DNA from: Sphingopyxis sp. YF1
GTDB lineage: Bacteria; Pseudomonadota; Alphaproteobacteria; Sphingomonadales; Sphingomonadaceae
Direction of reading: 5' to 3'
NCBI RefSeq assembly: GCF_022701295.1
Contig: NZ_CP033204.1
Coordinates: 1-64,000, forward strand
DNA length: 64,000 bases
This document shows, one piece after another, positions 25,231-33,863 of this stretch (position 1 is the stretch's first letter; each line of letters opens with the position of its first letter). Made by a program: the position numbers and the translations under genes. Under the pieces are notes generated by a model. It worked only from the letters and a program-made list of their open reading frames with translations. It searched no databases and was not told where the DNA came from.

Positions 25231-26739
25231 ATGGTCGCGATCGTTTCCACCGTCGCCTATCTCGGCCTCGAGGCGCGCGGCGTCGAGGTGCAGTGCCAGA
25301 TCACGCCCGGCGTGCCGCGCTTCGTCGTCGTCGGCCTGCCCGACAAGGCGGTCGGCGAAAGCCGCGAGCGCGTCCGCGCCGCGATCGCCGCGATCGGCCT
25401 CTCGCTCCCGCCCAAGGTCATCACGGTCAACCTGTCGCCCGCCGACCTGCCCAAGGAAGGCTCGCACTACGACCTGCCGATCGCCCTCGCGCTGCTCGGC
25501 GCGATGGGCGTCGTCGATCCCGAAACCCTCGCCAGCTATGTCGTCGTCGGCGAGCTCGGTCTCGACGGCCGCGTCGCGCCGTCGCCCGGTGTCCTCCTCG
25601 CCGCCCTCCATGCCGGGAGCAGCGAGCGCGGTCTCGTCTGTCCCGCCGCGCAAGGACCCGAAGCGGCATGGGCGGGCAATGTCGAGGTGCTGGCGGCGCC
25701 CGATCTTCTCGGGCTGCTCGGGCATTTCCGGGGCAGCGCGCCGCTTGCGCCGCCGCCGCCGGGCGAAGCCGAAGAGGTCCGTCGTACCGCCGATCTCGCG
25801 CAGGTAAAGGGGCAGGAAACCGCCAAGCGCGCGCTCGAAATCGCGGCCGCGGGTGGCCACAATCTGCTGATGTCGGGCCCGCCGGGGTCGGGCAAGTCGC
25901 TGATGGCCGCGTGCCTGCCGGGCATCCTCCCCGACCTCACGCCTTCGGAGGCGCTCGAAGTGTCGATGATCGCGTCGATCGCGGGGCATCTCGAGGGCGG
26001 GCGCCTCGTCCGCGCGCGGCCCTTCCGCGCACCGCACCACAGCGCCTCGATGCCCGCGCTCGTCGGCGGCGGATTGCGTGTTCGCCCCGGCGAGGTCAGC
26101 CTCGCGCATCTCGGCGTCCTCTTCCTCGACGAACTGCCCGAATTCCAGCGCGTCGTGCTCGACTCGCTGCGTCAGCCGCTCGAAACCGGCGAGGTCAGCG
26201 TCGCACGCGCCAATGCGCACGTGACCTTTCCCGCGCGCGTGCAGCTCGTAGCGGCGATGAACCCGTGCCGCTGCGGGCATCTCGGCGATCCCGCGCTCGC
26301 GTGCAGCCGCGCGCCGCGCTGTGCCGCCGACTATCAGGCCAGGCTCTCCGGGCCGCTGCTCGACCGCATCGACCTGCACGTCGAGGTCGAGGCGGTGCGC
26401 GCCGCCGATCTCGTCCTCCCGCCGCCTGCCGAAGGCAGCGATGCGGTCGCCGCGCGCGTCGCCGCGGCGCGGAACATCCAGACCGCGCGCTACGCCGGTC
26501 ACAAGGCGCGGACCAATGCCGAGATCGACGGCGAATTGCTCGAAGCCGTCGCGACCCCCGATGAAGCCGGTCGCGACCTGCTCGCACAGGCGGCCGCGGC
26601 GATGCGGCTGTCGGCGCGCGGCTACACGCGCATGCTGCGCGTCGCGCGCACCATCGCCGATCTGGCCGGTGCCGTCACGGTCGGCCGAATCCATATCGCC
26701 GAAGCGCTGAGCTACCGGCGACAGGCGCCGCGGGCGTGA
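25231..26739 (+). CDS. comM: YifB/ComM family Mg-chelatase-like AAA+ ATPase
   Basis: 502 residues. N-terminal Lon-protease-like subdomain (about 20-125), then an AAA+ domain with Walker A GPPGSGKS and Walker B-type LFLDELPEF, the FRAPHHSAS segment, and the C-terminal Mg-chelatase domain with CRCGHLGDP. ComM is a branch-migration helicase that helps integrate transforming DNA in naturally competent bacteria; YifB-type proteins occur more widely. ATG at 25231 follows AGGGGG. Confidence 0.93.
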   Translation: MVAIVSTVAYLGLEARGVEVQCQITPGVPRFVVVGLPDKAVGESRERVRAAIAAIGLSLPPKVITVNLSPADLPKEGSHYDLPIALALLGAMGVVDPETLASYVVVGELGLDGRVAPSPGVLLAALHAGSSERGLVCPAAQGPEAAWAGNVEVLAAPDLLGLLGHFRGSAPLAPPPPGEAEEVRRTADLAQVKGQETAKRALEIAAAGGHNLLMSGPPGSGKSLMAACLPGILPDLTPSEALEVSMIASIAGHLEGGRLVRARPFRAPHHSASMPALVGGGLRVRPGEVSLAHLGVLFLDELPEFQRVVLDSLRQPLETGEVSVARANAHVTFPARVQLVAAMNPCRCGHLGDPALACSRAPRCAADYQARLSGPLLDRIDLHVEVEAVRAADLVLPPPAEGSDAVAARVAAARNIQTARYAGHKARTNAEIDGELLEAVATPDEAGRDLLAQAAAAMRLSARGYTRMLRVARTIADLAGAVTVGRIHIAEALSYRRQAPRA

Positions 26740-27050
26740 TGGCGGACTGGATCGACTTCGAGGCCGAGGTCGTCGAATGGCGCGGCCCGCCGCCCTTCCT
26801 GTTCGCGCGCATACCCGAGGTCCACGTCGGCGAAATCCGCTATGCGGCGCTGTCGGCGAGCTATGGCTGGGGTGTCGTTCCCGTCGTGGCGCGCGTCGGG
26901 GCCTGCGAATTCGCCACGACGCTCTTCCCGCGCGACGGTACCTACCTGCTGCCGGTCAAGCTCGCCGTCCGGAAGGCCGAAGCCATTGCACGGGGCGACC
27001 GGATCGCCGTGGCCATGCGCGTGGGTCGTGCCCGTGCGGGATGCGCCTGA
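26739..27050 (+). CDS. DUF1905 domain protein
   Basis: 103 residues forming one DUF1905 barrel: FEAEVVEWRGPPPFLF, VHVGEIRYAALSASYGWGVVPV, LFPRDGTYLLPVKLAVRKA. Function unknown. The ATG overlaps the last base of the comM stop codon (TGATG), so it is likely co-translated with comM; a GTG three bases upstream is possible too. Confidence 0.88.
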   Translation: MADWIDFEAEVVEWRGPPPFLFARIPEVHVGEIRYAALSASYGWGVVPVVARVGACEFATTLFPRDGTYLLPVKLAVRKAEAIARGDRIAVAMRVGRARAGCA

Positions 27051-27127
27051 CTGCGCATTCAAGTCCCGATTCTCTGCGCCTTGCGGTGGTAAAGATTTTC
27101 AAAGACATTTGTGCGATTGGGCGGGAC

Positions 27128-28894
27128 ATGGGGTTTTCTGGCAAGGATCTGACAGGTTTTTGGGGGCGGCTGATGTCCGTCCTGGCTCTGCTTGCTGCTG
27201 CCTTGTGGACCGTGCCGGCCGGGGCGGTGGCGCTCGATGTCGATCGGGCGCTGTGTCATGCGGTCAGCGCCGCCGACCGGCCCGACGCGGCGCTGGCATC
27301 GCTGCGCTTCACCTGCACGGGCGCGCCGTCCGGCTATCATCGGGCCAGCCTGTGGTTGCAGACCGATCCCGCGCGATTCGCGCTGCCGCGCGGCGACGTG
27401 GCCCTGATGGTCCATCATTCGCGATTCGACCGGCTCGCGGTCGCCTTCGTCTATGCCGACGGTACCATCCGCTGGCAGGAGGTGCGGCGGGGCGACTATG
27501 GCGCGCATTGGCGCGCCGGCGGGCAGATCGTGTTCGATGCGCCCGGACGCCGGGTGCCGCTGACCGCAGTGACGATGCGGTTCGACGGTCTGGCGAGCCA
27601 TGGTCTGCTGCGTATGCGGTTGATTCCCCAGGCGGAAGCCGGGGTGCAGGCGGCGGGGATGGCCGCCGCGGTCGGTGCGGCGCTGACCCTGTTGCTCGTC
27701 AGCACCATCTACAGCCTCTCGCTCGCGGTCGCGGTGCGCCGTCAATATCTGGCGTGGCAGGCCGGCTGGTCGGCGACGATGCTCGTCTGGGGCGGCCTCT
27801 GGTCGCAGGCGCATCTCGGCGTGCTGCCGGGGCTCGCCGGGACCGTCACGGCACAGATATGCACTTTCCTTGCCTGCTTCGCGGTGGCCGTTGCGACGAT
27901 CGGCGCCGTGCAGGCGGTCGACCGGCGGCTCCTGCCTTTGCGGCTCCGCCTTGCCGCGCTCGGGCTCGGCGCAGCGGTCGGCATTGTCGGCCTGCCGCTC
28001 GCGCTGATGCAGACCGAGAGCCTGGTACGATGGGCCGACGGGCTGGGGCTGGTGATCGTCGCCGACCTGCTGGTCGTTGCCGCTTACCTCGGGTGGGCGT
28101 GGCGCCGCGGATCGGTCGAAGCGCGGGATTTTCTCGCGGCCTGGTGCCTTCCCATGGTGGTGCTCGGGTTCATCCAGTTCGTCGACGTCGAGGACCGGTT
28201 CTGGGGCGGAGGGTCGAAACTTCTCGTGCTGCTCGCGGCGACCTGGCAGGCGCTGTGGCTTGCGGCGTCCGCGACGCGCCGGCTTGCGCAGCTTCGCGTC
28301 GAGCGCGACCGGGCCCGCGCGGCCGAGGCACAGGCGCAGCAACTGGCGCGCCGCGATCCGCTGACCGGGCTGCCCAACCGTCGCGGCTTTATCGAAAGCG
28401 TCACGCCGCTGCTCGATCGGGCGGCAACGGGACAGTTGCCAGCGGCGCTGCTTCTCGTCGATCTCGACCGGTTCAAATCGATCAACGACGTCCACGGCCA
28501 CGACGCGGGCGACACGGTTCTGTGCACCATCGCCCGGCGAATCGAGCGGTGGGAGGGGCCGATGTGCGCCGTTGCGCGACTGGGGGGCGAGGAGTTCGGG
28601 TTGCTCGTCGTCGGGATGGAGGGCATCGTCCTCGCACGCTTTGCCGAAAGCGTGCGGCGCGGTATCGCCGCCTGCGATCATGGCGAGATACTCGCCGGCC
28701 GCGCGGTCACCGCGAGCATCGGGGTCGCCGAAGTGCGACCGGCGTGCGATTTCCAGCGCCTGTACCGGCTGGCCGACGAGGCGCTCTATGATGCCAAGCG
28801 CGGCGGCCGCGATCGCGTGGTCGTCCAGCGGCACCGCGACATACCGGGCGGTCCTGCCGGAAATGCCGACCGCGAGGTCGCCATGCTGCGCTGA
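27128..28894 (+). CDS. 7TM-DISM diguanylate cyclase
   Basis: About 588 residues. A signal-like N-terminus (LALLAAALWTVPAGAVA) is followed by an extracytoplasmic 7TMR-DISM-type sensor domain, seven hydrophobic segments (about residues 180-390), a short coiled-coil with RVERDRARAAEAQAQ, and a C-terminal GGDEF domain beginning RRDPLTGLPNRRGF. The active-site motif is GGEEF, so it should make c-di-GMP. No RxxD inhibitory site precedes GGEEF. The start may be 27128 or ATG 27173. Converges on the bactofilin gene. Confidence 0.9.
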   Translation: MGFSGKDLTGFWGRLMSVLALLAAALWTVPAGAVALDVDRALCHAVSAADRPDAALASLRFTCTGAPSGYHRASLWLQTDPARFALPRGDVALMVHHSRFDRLAVAFVYADGTIRWQEVRRGDYGAHWRAGGQIVFDAPGRRVPLTAVTMRFDGLASHGLLRMRLIPQAEAGVQAAGMAAAVGAALTLLLVSTIYSLSLAVAVRRQYLAWQAGWSATMLVWGGLWSQAHLGVLPGLAGTVTAQICTFLACFAVAVATIGAVQAVDRRLLPLRLRLAALGLGAAVGIVGLPLALMQTESLVRWADGLGLVIVADLLVVAAYLGWAWRRGSVEARDFLAAWCLPMVVLGFIQFVDVEDRFWGGGSKLLVLLAATWQALWLAASATRRLAQLRVERDRARAAEAQAQQLARRDPLTGLPNRRGFIESVTPLLDRAATGQLPAALLLVDLDRFKSINDVHGHDAGDTVLCTIARRIERWEGPMCAVARLGGEEFGLLVVGMEGIVLARFAESVRRGIAACDHGEILAGRAVTASIGVAEVRPACDFQRLYRLADEALYDAKRGGRDRVVVQRHRDIPGGPAGNADREVAMLR

Positions 28895-28903
28895 CGCGCG
28901 GGA

Positions 28904-29371
28904 TCAGGCGCCGAGCGCGCTTGTCCGGTTTTCGACAACCTCGAGCGGCGGCGGCGCCTTGGCCGCTCCGGCGCCGTGGCGGCGGTGGCTGAGCTTGCCG
29001 TCGACCTTGCCGCCATTCTCGATCGTGATCGTTTCATAGACGACGTCGCCGGTGATCCGCGCGGTGGCGTGGACGATCAGCGTTTTGGCCTCGATCGATC
29101 CGTCGACAAGGCCTGCAATCTTGGCGGTCTCGGCGACGACCGCGCCCTTGATCTCGCTCGCCTCGCCCTGGACGAGGTTGGCGCATTTGAGGTCGCCGTC
29201 GATCTTGCCGTCGACGTGCAGGTCGACGCTCGCCGAGACATTGCCGGTAACGACGACGTCCGATCCGAGGATCGAAAAGGTCGTGTGGCGCGCGCCGGTC
29301 GCCATCTTAGCGGGCACCGCGGGCGACGGAACCGACTCGCTCGCGGGCGTCGGCTTTGACTTCGAGAACAT
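28904..29371 (-). CDS. Bactofilin family cytoskeletal protein
   Basis: 155 residues with the bactofilin core, a right-handed beta-helix built from repeats such as VTGNVSASVDLHVDGKIDGD and EIKGAVVAETAKIAGLVDGS. Bactofilins polymerise without nucleotide and shape cells or place peptidoglycan enzymes. Starting at ATG 29371 (MFSKSKP) it overlaps the M23 peptidase gene by 65 bases; ATG 29305 would avoid the overlap but lose a typical N-terminus. Confidence 0.9.
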   Translation of the reverse strand: MFSKSKPTPASESVPSPAVPAKMATGARHTTFSILGSDVVVTGNVSASVDLHVDGKIDGDLKCANLVQGEASEIKGAVVAETAKIAGLVDGSIEAKTLIVHATARITGDVVYETITIENGGKVDGKLSHRRHGAGAAKAPPPLEVVENRTSALGA

Positions 29372-30503
29372 CGGCTTTGGCCTCCAGGAAGCGGCGCGGA
29401 TTGACCGCGACGCCGTTCAAACGTACTTCGAAATGCAGGTGGCTGCCGGTCGAGCGGCCGGTCGAGCCCATCTTGGCGATCTGTTCGCCCGCGGCGACCT
29501 GGGTGCCGACCTTGGTGGTGAACCCGGACAGGTGGGCATAGCGGGTCAGGATACCCTGTCCATGATCGACCTCGACGACATTGCCAAAACCCGATTTCTG
29601 GCCGACGAAGGCGACCTTGCCCGGCGCGGCGGCGAGGATCGGGGTGCCGATGGGGCCGCGGAAATCAAGTCCCGCGTGCATCGCGCCGGCGCCGCTGAAG
29701 GGGTCGCTGCGATAGCCGAAGCCCGACGACATCATCAGCACGTCGGCGGGATTGCCCGACGGCACCGCGACGAGGGTGCGCTCGAGCACTTCCATACGGA
29801 ACAGCGCGCCTTCGAGTGCGGCGAACGACGCGCCGAGCGCCTTGGCCTTGCCCATGCGGCCCTTGTACGGAATGAAGGGACCGCCGCGGCCGGCGGCAGC
29901 GTTACGGACCAGCGCCTTGGGATCGAGTCCGAGCTTGGTGACCGCCATCTCGGCGTTGGCGGCGCGGGTGTTGACCGCCGCGAGCAGGCGGGTCGCGAAA
30001 TTTTCCTGGCGCGCTTCGATACGCGCAAGCGCCTGCGCTTCGGGCGGCAGGTTCGGATCGATCGCGCTGGTCTCGACCGGTGCGGGCTTGGCGGTTTCGC
30101 CCGCCGCGACGGGTTCGGCTGCCATCGTTTCGGGATCGATGCCGAAATGGGTTTCGGCGACATTTTCGAGCAGGGCCTGCCGTTCTTCGAGGTCGGCGGC
30201 GGTTTCCGCGACGCGGTCGCGATACTGCGCGATGCGTTTTTCCGAAGCCGCGGCGGCGGCCTGTTGCTGCGCGACCGCGGCACGCTCGTCGGCGGTGAGC
30301 AGCTGGTTCACCAGAACCGCCAGCATCGTCCCGGCCCAGACGAGCAGCGCGGCGGCGGCGATGAGCGCGACGCGCTTCTGCCATGTGGCGCTGATACGAA
30401 GGAAACGCACATGGCCGTGCGTACGAACGAAGATTTCATGGTCCTGAAACAGCGCATTGAAGCGCTGGCGCCAATGGCGCAGGCCCGTCGATTGCGAAGA
30501 CAA
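29307..30503 (-). CDS. M23 (LytM) family peptidoglycan peptidase
   Basis: About 398 residues. One transmembrane helix (ALIAAAALLVWAGTMLAV) near the N-terminus, an extended Ala/Glu/Gln-rich coiled-coil, and a C-terminal M23 domain with HAGLDFRG and HLHFEVR, the zinc ligands of LytM-type endopeptidases. Bactofilin-associated M23 proteins localise peptidoglycan hydrolysis. The open frame runs further upstream without an ATG/GTG in a good context; TTG 30503 is the best start, but uncertain. Confidence 0.85.
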   Translation of the reverse strand: MSSQSTGLRHWRQRFNALFQDHEIFVRTHGHVRFLRISATWQKRVALIAAAALLVWAGTMLAVLVNQLLTADERAAVAQQQAAAAASEKRIAQYRDRVAETAADLEERQALLENVAETHFGIDPETMAAEPVAAGETAKPAPVETSAIDPNLPPEAQALARIEARQENFATRLLAAVNTRAANAEMAVTKLGLDPKALVRNAAAGRGGPFIPYKGRMGKAKALGASFAALEGALFRMEVLERTLVAVPSGNPADVLMMSSGFGYRSDPFSGAGAMHAGLDFRGPIGTPILAAAPGKVAFVGQKSGFGNVVEVDHGQGILTRYAHLSGFTTKVGTQVAAGEQIAKMGSTGRSTGSHLHFEVRLNGVAVNPRRFLEAKADVLEVKADARERVGSVARGAR

Positions 30504-30819
30504 GTGGCGACCCCATCTTGTTATTTTGTGGAGCCCTCCGCCCCGAGTGCTGCGCGCCCTATCAGCACTCCACCCGACTCGCGAATCCTGCGGGGGCGAC
30601 TCGCGCCGAATCGAAAGGGGGATGCGATGAACGGTGCCGAGGCGCGGCAATGCTGCCATTTTGGTGCCAATTGGGGCCGAATCGACCACCCGGAAATGTC
30701 GAGAAAATGGCGTGTCGACGCGGGAGACCGCACCATGGTTGCGGTGGAAAATCGACCCATTGCGACACTGGCTTCAAATCGTTGACGCGTTGCTTACCAT
30801 TTGCGGCTAGGCGGGGCGC
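30504..30819. promoter_or_regulatory. Divergent intergenic region with an 8-bp inverted repeat
   Basis: 316 bases between the M23 peptidase gene (minus) and the ICMT-like gene (plus), which must hold both promoters. GAGTGCTG (30545-30552) and CAGCACTC (30563-30570) form a perfect inverted repeat around ten bases, on the M23 side. The halves are in the opposite order to CIRCE. Direct copies of GACTCGCG also occur near 30577 and 30598. Nothing else stands out. Confidence 0.5.
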
Positions 30820-32223
30820 GTGACGCATACGCCGAACATCATGCCGCCTGCGGGTGCCGAAGCCGCACCCGGCCTCGCGATACCCGCCACGCGGCCACGC
30901 TCGGCGGTTAGCGCCGGGGTTGGCGTGGTCGGGGTGATCGGCCTGTTTTCCTATCTGCTGCTGGCGCGTCACGCACCCGACGTTGCAGCCTTTTTCGGTA
31001 TCGACTGGGGCGGCCGGGGTGTGCTCAGCGGGCCCAATTCGGCGCTCGCGAGCGTGCTGGCCTGCGGGATTCCGATGGTGCTGTGGTCGGTGTTCGTCGA
31101 CAAGGTGCACCGCAATCCGTCGACCGGGATCGACTGGTCGTTGCGGCGACCGTGGCGCGAGACGATCGACATCAGCCTGACCAAGCTCGCCGGGCTATGG
31201 GCGACTTGGGCGCTGATCGCGCTCGTCTATGCGACGATGCGTTTCTACTGGTTCGGCCAATATGCCTTTGCGATGGACCTGCTTGAGCGGGTGGCGCCCT
31301 GGCTGCTCCTCATTTCGGTACCCTATATGCTGTGGCTCGACCGCCGCATGGTCGAACCGCGCGACGGTTGTTACCAGTTCGGTCGCTGGCTGATCGCGCC
31401 GGGGCAGCCGGTCGACGGCAAGGCGATCGGACATCATTTCCGCGCCTGGGCGGTGAAGGGATTTTTCACCGCCTTCATGCTGTCGATCGTGCCGGGCAAT
31501 TTTTCGGCGCTGGTGACAGTGTCGATGAACGAGGTGCTCGCCAACCCCTATATGACGGGGATCTGGGCGATAAATCTGCTCTATCTGGTCGACGTCCATG
31601 TCGCGACGGTGGGTTATGTGCTGACCGTCAAGCCGCTCGATTCGCACATCCGCACCGCCAATCCGTACGGCATGGCATGGGTCGCGGCGCTGATCTGCTA
31701 CCCGCCCTTCATCCTGATGAACGGCGGCCCGCTCGATTATCAGGTCGGCGGATCGGATTGGGGGCACTGGCTCGCCGAGCACGATAATCTCATGATGCTG
31801 TGGGCGGCGGTGCTGATCTTCCTGACCGCGATCTACAGCTGGGCGACGATGGCGTTCGGGCTGCGCTTTTCGAACCTGACGCACCGCGGCGTGATCACCC
31901 ACGGCCCCTATTCGCTCACGCGCCACCCCGCCTATATCTCGAAGAATCTGAGCTGGTGGGTCGGCTCGCTGCCGTTCCTCGTCACCACGGGCAGTTGGGT
32001 CGAGGGTGCGCGCAACGTCGTGCTGCTCGGACTGGTCAGCGGGGTCTATTACTGGCGCGCCAAGACCGAGGAAAAGCACCTGCTCGCCGATCCCGCCTAT
32101 GTCGCCTATTGGAACTGGGCGCAGGACCATGCCCTGATCCCGCGCCTGTTCACCAAATTGACCGGGCGGCGGCGTCCGCTGATCCGGCTCGAACCCGATC
32201 CGCGCGTGGGACCGGTCGCCTAG
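30820..32223 (+). CDS. ICMT/phospholipid-methyltransferase-like integral membrane protein
   Basis: 467 residues with about ten hydrophobic segments. The C-terminal part carries the ICMT-like motif GPYSLTRHPAYISKNL and the later RAKTEEKHLL, which bind S-adenosyl-methionine in isoprenylcysteine and phospholipid N-methyltransferases. The long N-terminal membrane part is unusual for the ~200-residue enzymes, so this is a larger family member; the methyl acceptor is unknown. GTG start. Confidence 0.8.
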   Translation: MTHTPNIMPPAGAEAAPGLAIPATRPRSAVSAGVGVVGVIGLFSYLLLARHAPDVAAFFGIDWGGRGVLSGPNSALASVLACGIPMVLWSVFVDKVHRNPSTGIDWSLRRPWRETIDISLTKLAGLWATWALIALVYATMRFYWFGQYAFAMDLLERVAPWLLLISVPYMLWLDRRMVEPRDGCYQFGRWLIAPGQPVDGKAIGHHFRAWAVKGFFTAFMLSIVPGNFSALVTVSMNEVLANPYMTGIWAINLLYLVDVHVATVGYVLTVKPLDSHIRTANPYGMAWVAALICYPPFILMNGGPLDYQVGGSDWGHWLAEHDNLMMLWAAVLIFLTAIYSWATMAFGLRFSNLTHRGVITHGPYSLTRHPAYISKNLSWWVGSLPFLVTTGSWVEGARNVVLLGLVSGVYYWRAKTEEKHLLADPAYVAYWNWAQDHALIPRLFTKLTGRRRPLIRLEPDPRVGPVA

Positions 32224-32287
32224 CCACACGCGCTTCCGTCGTCTCGCGCGGCGGCTGCTCCTTTCCTGCGTGTCGAACGCTCGCCGC

Positions 32288-32446
32288 TCAGGCGGTGCAG
32301 GCGCTGTCGGTGCGACGCGCGGGCGTCGCGGCCTTACCGGCCCAGGGCGCCGCAAAGTGGATCGCGACGGCGGCGGCGGAGGCTTCGGTCACGGCCGCCC
32401 ACAGGCGGTGAAACCAGTTCGATGCGGGCGTCGTGGCGGCGGTCAT
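32288..32446 (-). CDS. Small protein of unknown function
   Basis: A 52-residue frame starting MTAATTPASNWFHRLWAAVTEASAAAVAIHF and ending RRTDSACTA. It is amphipathic and Ala-rich, with a Trp/Phe cluster near the N-terminus. Divergent from the Lrp regulator and convergent with the ICMT-like gene. Codon pattern is compatible with a gene, but I cannot name it. Confidence 0.45.
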   Translation of the reverse strand: MTAATTPASNWFHRLWAAVTEASAAAVAIHFAAPWAGKAATPARRTDSACTA

Positions 32447-32461
32447 GGCGTGTCTCCTGTC

Positions 32462-32495
32462 TCCGCGCCGCAGGGGGAGGGAGGGGCGGCGCGGA
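32462..32495. repeat. 10-bp inverted repeat before the Lrp gene
   Basis: TCCGCGCCGC (32462-32471) and its reverse complement (32486-32495) flank 14 purine-rich bases. It could form a hairpin but has no T-run. Lies between two divergent starts. Confidence 0.45.
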
Positions 32496-32557
32496 TGTCC
32501 TCTTCTACGCGCGGCGAAGCGGCGATTGGCGCCCAAATTCGGCATCGCTCTGACCAA

Positions 32558-32588
32558 TTTTCGCGTCTATTGTAATTTTATGCGAAAA
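32558..32588. promoter_or_regulatory. Inverted repeat straddling the Lrp start codon
   Basis: TTTTCGC (32558-32564) and GCGAAAA (32582-32588) are perfect arms 17 bases apart in a locally A+T-rich stretch. The right arm lies on the first codons of the regulator. Probable autoregulatory site; inference only. Confidence 0.5.
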
Positions 32589-33065
32589 ATGATCGATCTC
32601 GACCGGTTCGACCGCCACCTGCTCGAACTGGTGCGTCAGGACAATCTCCAACCCGCGCGCGTGCTCGCGGAAAAGGTCGGGCTGTCGCTTTCGGCGGTGC
32701 TGCGCCGTTTGCGGCGACTGCGCGAAGACAGGGTGATCGTCGCCGATATCGCGCTGGTCGATCCGGCGCTGACCGGGTCGGCGCTGACCATGCACGTGCT
32801 GGTGCAGATGCAGCAGGCGGGCCCCCAGACGATGGACGCCTTCGCCCGGGATATCGCGCGTCATCCCGAAATCACCGCGGCGTGGGACATCACCGGCGAC
32901 GATGATTTCCTGCTCAAGGTCCAGGTGGGCACGATGGAGGAATATGACCGTTTCACGCGCCGTGCGCTTGGCGAAGACAAGGGTGTCCATTCGTTCAAGA
33001 CGCTGATCACGATCCGGCATATCATCGAGAATGAGGCGGCGCGTCGCCCGCTGCGCGACCCGTGA
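32580..33065 (+). CDS. Lrp/AsnC family transcriptional regulator
   Basis: 161 residues. N-terminal HTH (FDRHLLELVRQDNLQPARVLAEKVGLSLSAVLRRLRRL) and C-terminal RAM ligand/oligomer domain with ALTMHVLVQMQQ, WDITGDDDFLLKVQV and FKTLITIRHI. Controls amino-acid related genes in most cases; targets here are unknown. ATG 32580 or 32589 are both in frame and neither has a good Shine-Dalgarno. An inverted repeat straddles the start. Confidence 0.9.
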   Translation: MRKMIDLDRFDRHLLELVRQDNLQPARVLAEKVGLSLSAVLRRLRRLREDRVIVADIALVDPALTGSALTMHVLVQMQQAGPQTMDAFARDIARHPEITAAWDITGDDDFLLKVQVGTMEEYDRFTRRALGEDKGVHSFKTLITIRHIIENEAARRPLRDP

Positions 33066-33113
33066 TGCGCGCCGCGGCTTGACGCACCGGGGATGCGGCC
33101 GCATCCTTGCATC

Positions 33114-33443
33114 ATGGCGCGTGCCTACACGACTTTCGCCGATTTCTGGCCATTTTACCTGCGCGAGCACAGCAAGGCGTCGACGCGTGCGCTGCACTAT
33201 GTCGGGACCAGCCTGGTTGTGCTGATCGCGATCGCGGCGATCGCGTCGGGGCGCTGGGCGTGGCTCGCCGCCTTGCCGGTCGCGGGCTATGCCTTCGCCT
33301 GGGTCGCGCATTTCGGCGTTGAAAAGAACCGGCCCGCAACCTTCACCTATCCGCTATGGAGCCTCGCCGCCGATTTTCGGATGTGGGCGCTGTGGCTGAC
33401 CGGACGTCTCGGCCCCGAACTCGACAGGGCGGGGGTGCGCTAA
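33114..33443 (+). CDS. DUF962 (Mpo1-like) membrane protein
   Basis: 109 residues, two to three hydrophobic segments. Starts MARAYTTFADFWPFYLREHSK and has HYVGTSLVV and HFGVEKNRPATFTYPLWSLAADFRMW, the His-rich pattern of Mpo1-like dioxygenases (yeast Mpo1 acts in fatty-acid alpha-oxidation). Bacterial function is inferred only. Confidence 0.88.
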   Translation: MARAYTTFADFWPFYLREHSKASTRALHYVGTSLVVLIAIAAIASGRWAWLAALPVAGYAFAWVAHFGVEKNRPATFTYPLWSLAADFRMWALWLTGRLGPELDRAGVR

Positions 33444-33604
33444 CTGCACCGCCGGCATTGCGATCCTCCCGACCGGTTCGATCCGGCGCGGGGCATGGCC
33501 GTCGAGGGCGGCGGCAAAATCGATCAGACTGAACGAAAGGCTGCGCTGGCGCGCACTGCGAATGATTCTAAACTTCGTATCTTCGATCTGACCGGAGACC
33601 CGCC

Positions 33605-33808
33605 ATGCCGACCGACCTCGTCAAGACGCTGACCTATTTGTCGCTGCATCTGACCATCGGATTTGGCGTGGCCTATGCGCTGACCGGATCGCTCGCGCTC
33701 GCGGGCGGGATCGCGCTGATCGAGCCGTGCGTCAATGCGGTCGCCTTTTTCTTTCACGAAAAGGCGTGGCAGCGCGCGGGCGCGCGGCGTAGGTTGCTTG
33801 CGGCCTGA
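33605..33808 (+). CDS. DUF2061 membrane protein
   Basis: 67 residues with two hydrophobic segments: KTLTYLSLHLTIGFGVAYALTG and GGIALIEPCVNAVAFFFHEKAW. This is the full DUF2061 pattern. Role unknown. Just upstream of the OsmC gene. The 160 bases before it (33444-33604) hold nothing I can name. Confidence 0.85.
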   Translation: MPTDLVKTLTYLSLHLTIGFGVAYALTGSLALAGGIALIEPCVNAVAFFFHEKAWQRAGARRRLLAA

Positions 33809-33863
33809 CCCAGCGCCGCCGAGTCCGGCCCCCCTCATTCCGTTGCCAGCCCAGGAGACAGAG

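Noticed and set aside
30545..30570. CIRCE (HrcA) element
   Set aside because: Half-sites are in reversed order and the spacer is 10 rather than 9, so HrcA control is unlikely.
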